Below, piece by piece: positions 11,919 through 21,280 of a stretch of 64,000 nt of DNA (positions within the stretch are counted from its first letter, which is position 1; the number at the start of each line of letters is the position of its first letter). The DNA lies in the NCBI GenBank assembly GCA_030760725.1, contig JASWHV010000005.1, positions 88,604,622-88,668,621 on the forward strand, in the 5' to 3' direction. Position numbers and translations under genes: made by a program. Under the pieces are notes generated by a model that was given only the letters and a program-made list of their open reading frames with translations, had not been told where the DNA came from and did not search any database. The stretch is from Neostapfia colusana (Eukaryota; Streptophyta; Magnoliopsida; Poales; Poaceae).

Positions 11919-12451
11919 ATCCGTAGTTTAGAGGACCTTTGGTGCCTTGTTCGTCCGACTTATTTCAGACAAGTTTTTCCTCGGCGAATTTCTGGACAGA
12001 CCGGCATTGCTTTGGTATTTTTATCATAACTCGTGTTTTACAAATTCAATTGACGTGATTATTTTGTGTTGTCTTCACAACTTGATTATATATTTTCCAT
12101 GAAAATTTCACAGTCATTGGATTTGTGGTTTTTGATATACATGAGTTTTTTGCAGCATTTCAGATCTGTTTTTAAAATCGGGTAGAATAGATTGTCCTTC
12201 GTCTAGTCTTTTGATCATAACTCAACTTCTACTTAGTGTTTTCACGTGATTCTTATTGCAGTGGCTTCGTGACTTTATTCTCTATAATCTTCACTAGTTT
12301 AGTCACGTTTGAAAACATCAAAAACAGTCGCACACGCGGTTTCTTTATCAGATCAATTTTCTACCGAGGGATTTTTGTAGCTTCCGCATAAAAAGTTTTA
12401 AACCTACCATTCACCCCTCTGATAGCTTTTCATATGCTCTTCGATCCTACA

Positions 12452-13779
12452 GTTATAGATTATTTGTGCATGAAGTCAGGAATGATTTATACTCCAAATA
12501 CGTGTCGAAATGATCCCCTAGAGTCAAGGGTAGAATATTTTCCCCGCTGTAGAATATTTCTATGCTAAATAGGATATGACATCTGATAGAAGTTGAGTTG
12601 TTGGAATCTACTTGCGAGTTATAGTTTAGGTTCACATGGGTATGGTTTATTTGAGCAAACTAAGGTTTATGTTTCTGAACATGAGACTAGGCAGAGGGTG
12701 TAGGCAGCGACAAGACGTGGTCATGTTCGAGTAGCCCTGCCTATGTCGATTAAAGACCATTCTCGTGTGCGACCACTTGAGCAAGTATTGAGATGTGTAC
12801 CGGATGCTTACTGGTTAATGGGACCCAGTAAACCAATGTATAGGGTTAATCAGGTTGTAGAGGCATACCACACCGTCTCGTTAGACCTATACGAGCCGTC
12901 TGTATATAACCTGTTCTATAGTTGGGTGTCCTACGAAGGGTTGCCACATACGACATAATGAAGAACGCCAGTATTGGGTCTTTATATGTGGGCATATGTG
13001 TCAATTAAGAGTATTTGATTCGAATCACCATCCCTCGCAGATATAAGTACCAGTTGTTCACTGAGTTGGTGGTAACAGTTTGCATGTTCTATGCTGATAT
13101 GATAATTGTTTTGCATGATAACCATGTATAAAGTAAAGATAGAGCAAATTAAAGTTTATTTTTCTACCTTAGGCAAGTAACATCGTGATGAAGTGTTTCT
13201 TGTTTGATTGTGGATTTTTGATGTTGCTTGGCACAAGGATATTAATCTGTTGGTTAAAATATGAAAATTAAGGATGAACTTGTAGGTGAGTTCTTATGCA
13301 AATTTTCAGCTTCCATGTATTAAGTTATCTTTATGTAGAGTTGCATGATGTAGGTGCCACGGTTCAGTCTTGTTGAGCCATCGTGCTCACTCTTGCAGAG
13401 TTGTTGTTTTGCAGGTAAAATCTCGTATATCATGAAGGGTTATGTATGACAACGCCGTTCTTGGCTGCATGGTCACGGAAACCCTGCTCGCTGCCGATTC
13501 AACTTTGTTCTGCTAGAAATATTTATCCTTGGGCGGGATAATTCTTTTATTGCTTAGTTAGGTTCATGAGAGTGATCATAGTTGTATTTCCGCTGCAACC
13601 TTAGTTATATATTTTACTGCTGTACATTTTATTTTACATAATTTTTGTAAAAAATGGAACTGTTGTTTAATACACGTTTGTTTTTGTTTTGGTTTCATTT
13701 CTGCGTGTGTTGTTTGGTGTCGCCTAGTACGGCACCATCCAATGCGATATCTTGAAGCATGCGGGACCCGGTCCCCACA
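12452..13779 (+). repeat. Old, diverged chromovirus LTR fragment related to element B
   Basis: Several blocks follow, in the same order, the LTR of element B at about 26430-27750: GTTGGAATCTACT with GCGAGTT, the TGTGTACCGG...CATACTGG block, the Arg-codon-like CGAATCACCATC block, a TTTGATTGTGG block, and GGCACCATCCAATGCGAT near the end. It appears to end about 13779 (GGTCCCCACA). The copia element at 10418-12451 interrupts its left side. The short ORF at 12743 is not a gene. Confidence 0.65.
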
Positions 13780-14211
13780 ACATAACTATTAGAGAGGCTT
13801 ATTCACTGTTGGAATACAAACCACTCAATACAAATGCCAAATACTACATAGGGCTATTAGTCCCTAGTTGGACCAAACCCGTATAAACCACCGTGCACCA
13901 TCGTTGTTTCCAATTGCTTAACTTCCCACCCAAACTCTAATTAATTGGTTACACCCCCAACTGAACTCTCAAGGGATGACCAATTGTATCTTCCAAATCT
14001 TGACCATACACGAAGACAATATGAGGTGCTTGTTTCAAGAGATGCAAGGTGGGATTTTGAGCTTGAAGTCCGGGAGAGGGCAAAAGACCCCCCAAATTTC
14101 GTTGGATGATCTACCCACCGAAGGAGCCATGATGCAAGTAGGGAAACCCTGATTGATTCGTGAAGCAAACGAGAGTATTTTGGGCTTGCTGGTCCTTTTT
14201 CTGGTGACAAT
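13780..14211. other. Unassigned spacer left of the CACTA element
   Basis: I see no gene, LTR end or other signature here. A minus-strand open frame (13941-14210) has no recognisable domain and is probably chance. Bases 14209-14211 (AAT) are the left target-site duplication of the CACTA element. Confidence 0.4.
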
Positions 14212-14724
14212 CACTATAAGAAAAAGCAACATTTACGATGACCAGAGTTATTTACGACGGTTCTAGGGTTGTCCGTCGTAAATAAAAGATTACTTATGAT
14301 GGCCTGACCTACACCATCGTAGATACAAGCTTATTTACAACGGCCCCGGCGCCCCCGTCGTAAATAAGCTTATTTACGATGGCCTAGGTCAGGCCATCAT
14401 AAATAATGCCCTTATACCTGTTCACGAGCGAGCCGACTCACGGCCCGCTCGTGCCCGCTTCTCTCCCATCGCCGCCCGCGCCTCCGCCGCACCACCCGCT
14501 CCTCCGCCGCCCGGCTCCGCCCGCACCCGCCGTGCCGCCGGCTGCCTTGCCACGCCACCGCCAGGCCGCCCTCGGTCTCCCCCGCGCCGCCTACCACTGC
14601 CCCCGCGCCACCGCCGTCCCCCGGCCTCCCCCGACCCCTAGCGCCGTCCCGGCCTCCCCGCGCCGCCCGGTCCTCATCCGCGCCGCCCCCGGCCTCCCCA
14701 CGCCAAGCCACCTACAAAAAAACA

Positions 14725-15190
14725 AGTAACTTTTTATATTTGTTGTTTAATTTATGTAAATTATTTATATTAGTTTTAAATTGAATTTAGATTAGTTGTC
14801 AGTTCTTTAGTTTGTGATTTTAGTCTACTTTAATTGTAATTTGTTGTTTATTGTTTGTATTAGTTGTAAATTATTTAGTTTAGTTGTAAATTATGTAGTT
14901 TGTGAGTTTAGTTTAGTTGTAATTTGGTGTAAATTGAATTTAGTTTAGTTGTAAAATATTTAGTTTGTAAATTTAGTTTAGTTGAGTTGTCATTTGTTGT
15001 AAATTGCTTGTATTAGTTGTAAATTGAATTATAAATTTAGTTGTTAATTTAGGTGAAAATTGTCTTTGGTTTATTAATTAGTTTTTATTTTAGGTGATAA
15101 GTAGTTGTTACATTAGATAATTTCTTATTCCGTTAGTTTAATTGTTAACTATTTGCTTCATTTGATTATTTAGTTGAATATTATGTATAA
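14725..15190. repeat. AT-rich degenerate tandem tract within the CACTA element
   Basis: The phrase TTAGTTGTAAATT with variants such as TAGTTTGTAAATTTAGTT recurs many times at uneven spacing over about 460 bp. No reading frame is supported. It is probably slippage-generated filler between the two ends of the non-autonomous element. Confidence 0.6.
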
Positions 15191-15205
15191 AATTGAGTGA
15201 TAATT

Positions 15206-15256
15206 ATATGCTCTCATGATGGTTAGGTATATATATACACCATCATGAGAGCATAT
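15206..15256. repeat. 51-bp near-perfect palindrome
   Basis: The left arm 15206-15222 and right arm 15240-15256 are exact 17-base inverse complements (ATATGCTCTCATGATGG). The 17-base centre contains a second self-complementary block, GTATATATATAC. It lies inside the CACTA element. Confidence 0.8.
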
Positions 15257-15773
15257 GTAAAATATATTATTTACGACGGCTCCGGACTGGATTGCCACGT
15301 CACCCTCTCTGTCACGCCACTGGCTGCCGCGCCACCCTCTCCTCCCTTCCAACACCGCCGCACCGCTCTCTCCTCCTCCCTCCCCACGTCACACGCCCCC
15401 ATGTTTTCGTGTCGCATGGACGCAGACCCACGCGTTGACGGTCACCCCTATTCTTTTCCCCCTCTCTCTCTTTCGTTCTTTCCTCTCCCTCGCAAATGAC
15501 TAAAAAATGAATGAGTACCGTAAACCTTTAGAATATGCATCAGCCGTTTCGAACCGACCCGTCTCACGTGCGTTACGCGTGTGAGCTGGGTAGGTTCCGA
15601 ATTGTCCCTTTTTGGACGGTCTGGGAGTGACCGAGAGGGCATGCCTATGACGAGACGTGGGTCTGAATCCAGACGAGATTTCAACAGCGTAACCATGATG
15701 TAATTTACGACGGTGTATTGTTATTTACGACGGTTTCTGGCCGCTGTAAATTGATCAGTTTCCTATAGTGAAT

Positions 15774-16386
15774 AGACTATTGGTTTTCTTCCTCCGTTTC
15801 CGAAATCCTGTGGTCTAACTACCGATTAGCACCACCATAGCGTCAAAGGAAGAAGTAAACGCCAAATGACTTGGGTGGCGATTCTCTTCAACGAATGGAT
15901 CGGGAAAGCAATATCCTTGGAGACAACTGATAATTTGAAGTGGCGATCCTTCTTAGACCTAACATGAAACCCATCCGTGATGCCACTAGAACCGAATACA
16001 AAGCTCATCCTACCGCCTCTTATGTCAATCGAGCAAGAAGAAGGAACTAGTAGTCAAGGAAGAGGGGTGATGTGTTGACGATCCCATGCGTGACAGTATT
16101 TGAGCTTGTAACTTCTTGCTTGGTCGCCATCCCCATGAAGCGAGTTTGCGGACAGGGCGATCTCCAGCCATCTTGTTGAGAGTAGGAGATGAGGAGGGCG
16201 GCCATAGGAACTATGCTTCAGAGGAAACACCAATGATCCTCTAGGCAAAGAGCACTACGACAGCGGTGAATATCAACGAGCCCAGTTGGGGGAGGAGCGG
16301 GAGCACGGGCCATCCTTTCCATCCATTTGAGTTGTACATTGTTTGTTAATTGAGTAATGTGTTCTCATTACTGCAAAGTTATCGCA
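15774..16386. other. Unassigned segment, possible Helitron body
   Basis: No convincing gene: the two minus-strand open frames (15826-16008, 16054-16248) are short and lack recognisable motifs. The segment leads directly into a Helitron-like 3' end at 16387-16415, so it may be the body of a non-autonomous Helitron into which the CACTA element inserted. No 5' end (TC...) was identified. Confidence 0.3.
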
Positions 16387-16415
16387 CCCATGTTAACGCA
16401 CGGGCAACCACCTAA
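16387..16415 (+). mobile_element. Possible Helitron 3' terminus
   Basis: CCCATG, a six-base loop and CACGGG form a short hairpin with one wobble pair, followed seven bases later by CTAA and then T. Grass Helitrons characteristically end with a GC-rich CCCGTG/CACGGG hairpin, a short spacer and CTRR, inserted before T. The stem is imperfect and the other end is missing, so this is a weak call. Confidence 0.35.
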
Positions 16416-16990
16416 TCTATACATAGAAAGCTTAAAAGTTTCTACATAAGATTTAGTGCAATCAATTAATTTAAGCCTGACGACATAGCTTCAGGTTTTC
16501 AGATCAATGCGTTTAGTAGCGCTGCCCATAGCTTTTCACGTTGTCAGTGTGGCTATCTTCAAAAGACACCGTCCTCGCTGGCTCTCCACTCAGCAGCAAT
16601 ATGTGCAGATTTCCAGTTTTCAAGTATACCAAATCACGATCTATGGATGCAATTCAGATTTTGTTAATATCAAATTTTGGCTACTCCTCATAGGGGAAAA
16701 AGTAACTGGAACATTCAGTATAACAGCTTCAGAAAAAGGCCTCTTAGGAACATGAAATAATCTTTGATTTTTGTCTTTGAAATTGATAACATACAATTTG
16801 AAAATTACTGGGACCAAATAGCAGTAAAAGTTACGTACACATTTGCTCGTGACATGGAAAAATGAAAAAAAATGTAGTTGTAAAATAAAGCAGAGCTTAT
16901 ATTCTTCTCTGTATGCTGTGCATTATAACAAACTCTTCAGCTAAAATATTTCAAAATCCATCATGAGTTTCGCTTGTAAATAAATCCTTT
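16416..16990. other. 3' flank of the TRAF-type gene
   Basis: AT-rich sequence downstream of the host gene, probably including its 3' UTR. I could not fix a polyadenylation site. The plus-strand open frame at 16507-16755 has no recognisable domain and is not reported as a gene. Confidence 0.4.
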
Positions 16991-18147
16991 TTAATGGTCA
17001 TTTTTCATCTTGGCTTCAAGATCCTTCACGACATTAGTAAGAGATCTTGTATCTCGGGCTTTAGCTAGCTTACCATTATCATCAGCCTGGAAAGGAGAGC
17101 TTAAGTTATTTTGTTCCATAGAGTAATCAGATTGGACATGCCTCTTGATTAAATTTATCACAACTATCTTGACAGCAAACAAGAGAGCAGCTGTTTCAAA
17201 GAAATAACATCTACCATAATTAGAAAGATAAAAAGCCTAACCTTTTGCAGCAGTAGCGCACGCTCCTTCTGCTCATCCGCTGAAAGTCCTTTCTTGTGAA
17301 TCACCTTAAGGACCTTAAGCAAATGTGGATGAAGAAACTCCAAACAATGCTCCTGGAGATTACACTCAGGGAATGAGGAATCACAGCCAAAAGGGCACTT
17401 CATGGGCCTCATAGGGCAGACGGTGACACAGTGCCTATCCATATCGCGCCTCAAGAGGTGCTTCCCGCAATTCTGCTCGCACTGAAGGACCTTAAATAGG
17501 CAAGCTGCATCATGGTGTTGCATGCAACGGACTGAAACTGTTGCCCGACATCCATCATTTGGGCAAGCAACAGGCCTGAAGGTACATTGTTCCTTGTGAT
17601 GAGCAAGGCGCTCCTCGTTTTCGTATTTCTCTGGGCAGTGGAACTTGGTCTTGAGGTCCACATTCTTGAGGAGAACCTCGGCAATAGCCTCCCTCCTCTC
17701 CACTGGCCAGAAGCGGGTCATCTCAATCTCCTGGACAAAGTCGTCGATCTTATCCTCACGGCTGTCACTCAGCAGCCACCCAGAGACATGGCCGATGATG
17801 TTCCTCTTCGTGCTGCTGAAATCATCCATAAAAATGGAAATGATCTCAAAGGGATCCTCCGGCATCTCGTTCTCGGGGTCCTGGTTCGCCTCCCATTCAA
17901 TCAGAGCATCAGAGATGAAGGTCTCGCTCCTCTGCGTGATGTAGTCCACCATCTCCTTCCTCAGGTCGACCGCGACAGCAGAAGGCTTCCGGAACAGATC
18001 GCCGGTTGTGCAGTCGACACACACCGCGGCCAGGCCAGGGAGCAGCATCTGTGCCAGCTTGTGCATTGCCTCGGAATCGCAGTACGGACACTGGAGGAGC
18101 GAGCCTTCACCTCTCTCCGTTGCAGGATCGGCAACCGGGAGCTCCAT
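16991..18147 (-). CDS. TRAF-type zinc-finger protein (host gene), exons 18147-17242 and 17086-16991
   Basis: The spliced product is 333 residues: 302 codons from ATG at 18147 to AAG at 17242, then 31 codons plus stop. The intron (17241-17087, 155 bp) has GT...AG ends and is in phase 0. Without splicing the frame reads into intron sequence and stops early. Residues 20-46 hold paired CxxC motifs (C20, C23, C43, C46). Residues about 170-265 form a Cys/His-rich TRAF-type zinc-finger region (FHCPEKYENEERLAHHKEQC, ACPNDGC, CPMRPMKCPFGC). The C-terminus (VVKDLEAKMK) looks coiled-coil. Plant proteins with such fingers are poorly characterised adaptor-like proteins; a role in protein-protein or ubiquitin-related signalling is family-level inference only. 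This is the only apparently intact host gene in the window. Confidence 0.85.
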
Positions 18148-18166
18148 TGGGAATTCTGATCACACC

Positions 18167-18639
18167 CTGCGAAAAACAAGGCGCCAAGAAACTTAGGCCT
18201 CCGGTCCGGAGTCCTCAGAAACCTCGCCCAGGTACATTTGCAAGTGAGCTCGAGGTTAAAGGAACATCAGAACATAGATTGTTGTTCTAAGTGATCTCTT
18301 CACAATCTTTCAGATCAAGATATGATGGAGACTAATACTATTCCGCAACAAAACGGATATGCAGCAATTGATTCCCTATTCGGCCACAATGTGAGACAAA
18401 AATGTTCGGTAATCCGGCAGGATGTTAGTCTAATTTGATCGAGGACACCGACCCATTCCGGTGCCGGCGTCCTGCGTCGCACGCGATTGGGTTGCGCATA
18501 TACAAACAGATTAAGGGAAAGTAATAGAACGGATCCCAGTTGTAAGGGGGAGAATCGCGGGCTCTGGGGAGAGAACAAGAACATGGAAGATTTTGGGGAC
18601 CAAAACGAGGAATCCATCCGCCGAGCATGGCGTCCTTAC
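18167..18639 (-). other. Intron in the 5' UTR of the TRAF-type gene
   Basis: The donor on the minus strand is CCTGAG|GTAAGG at 18639, and the acceptor is TTTTTCGCAG ending at 18167, 20 bases upstream of the ATG. Upstream of the donor the sequence is GC-rich, as expected near a grass promoter. The transcription start was not identified. A 5'UTR intron fits the absence of an in-frame upstream start, but needs transcript support. Confidence 0.55.
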
Positions 18640-18649
18640 CTCAGGAGCG

Positions 18650-19790
18650 AAGAAATGTGGTCCGGTACCGGATTCCCGCCGGCGGCTGGCGTAAACGGGG
18701 GGCGGGGTGCAGCTGCAGTCGTCCGGATCGACGCGAGGCAGGCACGTGCTCTTCGCTCAGAAGATGGCCCTCCTGTCCGTATAAGTTGGCGAAGAAACGG
18801 ACGAGCGCGGTGGCCCCGCCACGGCTTCGACGCGACTTGGCTCTTTAATTGGCGAAGAAACGGTCAGCCGAACATGCAGGCATGTAACAATGATTCCAGT
18901 TCCAGTTAGGTGTCTGCATGCACGTCTGGCTCTTTAATTGGACTAGCCTAATGTCTGTGAGCTGCCACGTTTTTTTTCAAGCACCCTCTTGTTCTAGAAT
19001 ATCTGGCCAATAAATCACTTCTTATTGTTAGATAATGGACTCACAACGACGCTTTTAATTTGCAGTTGTATGTCTTAATGAAAAAATTGTAGTTGTCTGC
19101 CAGCTCAGCCAGGAAATGTGAGCGGCATCCATACAAGACAAAACTAATTCCACTGATTATAACAAGACGAAGAAAACATCAACCATGCTAAACACGACCT
19201 CAGAAGTACATATTCTACACAACCTGTGTGGATTGAAATTTATTTTATTTATTTCCAAAAATCAAACGATAAACGAATAGAAAATTTCCCTTTTCATGAT
19301 AGTTATGTATAAGCTAGATATGCCGTGTCACTTCCTCACAAAAAAAATATGCAGTGAAGAAATAAAATATAGAATAGGAGAAGGCAGTACCAAAACTGGG
19401 CTGTGTGCAAGCTCCACAGAGCGTAATTTAGAGAAGATGTGGTCAAACATTACGACTTATTTATCCATTATAAGAGAAGCCACATTTCAAATGTGTCCTG
19501 TAAATGCTTATGCTCCACAGGAAAAGCCACTCTATCGAAGGATCAAGAGAGACAATTGTTATTTTTTTCAGAAAAAAAGACACTTATATTACAAAAGACA
19601 AGGCTAATGACCTTTTGAACCAACATTGTTTACAGATATATTGATGAATGTAGGTGTGCAAAACATAAAAAGACAAATAATGAGTGGTTAGTTAGACCAT
19701 GCAGGAAAGTAGGCGAAGAATAATTTCAATGAGTACTCCCCCTACTTAAAGTTGGAGGAGGCTTGGTTCGAGTTGCTCTTATAGAGTACG
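18650..19790. other. Intergenic stretch upstream of the TRAF-type gene
   Basis: The first ~250 bp are GC-rich and probably contain the first UTR exon and promoter of the minus-strand gene. The rest is AT-rich with no recognisable gene; the open frame at 19296-19607 has no domain I recognise. It ends at the copia-like LTR. Confidence 0.4.
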
Positions 19791-19924
19791 TGTTAGATTT
19801 TGTGTATTGTGTGTCAAGAGTAGTTCAGTCATTAGCTAGGATAACTTCTAAACCCTAGCGTGTACCCTATATATGTAACCGCTTGGCATTATCAATGAAG
19901 TGTGTGAGAGTTCATTTCGTTCCA
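19791..19924 (+). repeat. Short (134-bp) copia-like 5' LTR
   Basis: It starts TGTTAGATTTTGTG and ends TTTCGTTCCA, giving TG...CA ends. It contains CCTATATATGTAACC, which could serve as a TATA region, and is followed three bases later by a PBS-like sequence. The size fits short-LTR copia or TRIM-type elements. No second copy was seen in the window, so the element is truncated. Confidence 0.5.
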
Positions 19925-19927
19925 ATA

Positions 19928-19937
19928 TGGTATCAGA
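19928..19937 (+). other. Primer-binding site of the short-LTR element (partial match)
   Basis: TGGTATCAGA matches the first ten bases of the usual tRNA-Met-complementary PBS, three bases after the LTR end. The following bases diverge (TTAGGG). Confidence 0.55.
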
Positions 19938-19959
19938 TTAGGGTTTGCTTGTGCCTCTC

Positions 19960-21280
19960 TCTCCTCTCTCTCTCCCAACAGCCGCCACTCTCTCCCACCA
20001 CCAGCCGCCTGCTCCTCCTCCCATGTAGCGAGCGTCGCCGCAGCCCTGCCAGCGCAATGCTGCCGGCTGACGAGCCGGCGGCGGCCTGCCGCCACGCCTC
20101 TGGACCCACCAGAGCGCCGTCACCACCAGCCAGCGCGCCGCCGACGGTCGGCGAGCCGGCGGCAGCCCACCCTGCGTCTCCCTAGATCCAGCCGCCGCCG
20201 CAACCACCCTTGGTCGGCCCACCGCCGGCGATCTCTCCTTCCTGGGTACCGCGCCCCCTTCCTCCTTCCCCCGCGTCACACCCGACAGACGACGCTGCAC
20301 TGCATCCGGTAGCCGCCGCGCCTCCTGTGGTCGCCCCTGCCTGGAGAGGTCGCGCCGCCGCCGCCGTAGGAGGCACGGCCGGATCCGCTGGCCCCCTCTC
20401 CCCTGCGTTGCCGAGCCCTGGCCGCGCCCCAGCCGGCCCCCTCTTCTTCACCGCCGCCACGCCTCTAGCCGTCGGGAGAGGCAGCGCCGCCGTCGTAGAT
20501 CGATCTGCCGCCCTCCTCCTTGCCGTAGGCTGCTCTACCTTTCCAGCCGCCACCGGTGACCCTCCCTTCGTCTCTGGCGGCTGCCCTGTGGTTTGCCTCC
20601 TAGGTGCAGTCACTGGCTCCCCTCCCTTCTTCCCCAACCGCCACCCTCGGATCCGCCTCTCTGGCCGCTTCTACGCCGTTGGCCAACTCTGGGCGGCCGC
20701 CGCCTCGCGTCGTCTCGGGCTCCCTCCTCCAATCTTGCCTCCTCTGCGCCAGCCGTGTCTTGGTCACCGGCTTTGCTTTGGACCCTGCCACGCCACGCTT
20801 TTGGACCCCACAACTGCCGCTCCCCACTGACCATCGCCGCCGCTCCCCTCTAGCCATCGCCGCCGTGCCTCCTCTAGACGTCGCCGCCATGGCTCTGGCC
20901 GCCGAAAGAGGCTGCGCCGCCGCTGCCGCAGACCATCGGCGGCTGCTCTGCCTTTCCAGCCGCCGTTGGCTCCCCTTCCTTCCTCTGATGGTCGCCACTG
21001 CCGTGCCTCTTATGGACGCCGCCGCCGCTGCCTCTGATGGACGCCACCGTCGCCACACCTCTGATGGCCACTGCCGCCACTCCTCTGATGGTCGCCGCCG
21101 CCGCCGCGCCTCCCATGGTTGCCGCCGCCGCTCCTCTCAGGGCCGCCACCGCGCCTCCCATGGCCGCAGCGCCTCCTCTGGCTGCCACGCCTCCCACGAC
21201 CGCCGGGCCTTCCCCAACCGCCGCGCCTCTCCTGACCGCCACGCCTCCGCTCCTCCCCATGGCTACAGCAGCGCCTCTCC
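19960..21280 (+). repeat. CCG-rich low-complexity leader tract
   Basis: About 1.3 kb dominated by CCGCC, GCCGCC and CTCCTCT, with imperfect repeats around the phrase CCTCTGATGGTCGCCGCC at about 20980-21140. It is open in several frames on both strands because of its composition, giving long proline/alanine/arginine-rich ORFs that are not credible genes. It probably began as the leader of the short-LTR element. It stops abruptly at the junction with pol at about 21281. Confidence 0.55.

Larger units (their letters stand above)
10418..12451 (+). mobile_element. 3' part of a Ty1/copia element (SIRE/Angela style): untranslated tail plus LTR
   Basis: 10418-10903 is an AT-rich, non-coding tail that ends in the purine tract AAAGGGGAGAT, typical of the 3' end of copia internal regions. 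The LTR follows. The left remainder must lie beyond element A, which inserted at 10417/10418. No coding sequence of this element is in the window. Lineage is judged only from the tract and the style of the LTR ends, so the assignment is tentative. Confidence 0.65.
10904..12451 (+). repeat. Copia LTR, about 1548 bp
   Basis: It starts TGTGAGACCTATG directly after the polypurine tract and ends CTTCGATCCTACA. Just before its end it has TTCACCCCTCTGATAG, a sequence style common at the 3' end of grass Angela/SIRE-type LTRs. A TATA-like box and an AATAAA signal lie in the expected order. What follows from 12452 is a different, older repeat. Confidence 0.65.
14212..15770. mobile_element. Non-autonomous CACTA transposon, 1559 bp, TSD AAT
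   Basis: It starts CACTATAAGAAAAA and ends TTTCCTATAGTG, imperfect terminal inverted repeats of the CACTA superfamily, flanked by AAT (14209-14211 and 15771-15773). Subterminal repeats of the type TTTACGACGG or its complement occur several times in the first 200 bp and again at about 15270-15280 and 15706-15735, as expected for transposase-binding repeats. It encodes no transposase. Inside are a GC-rich proline/alanine-codon-like tract (14420-14715), an AT-rich repetitive tract and a palindrome. Confidence 0.85.

Noticed and set aside
14406..14729. 107-codon ORF in the CACTA element
   Set aside because: Pure Pro/Ala/Arg low complexity, with the opposite strand equally open. No domain, and probably not translated.
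17587..18159. 190-codon plus-strand ORF
   Set aside because: It is the antisense shadow of the TRAF-type zinc-finger exon.
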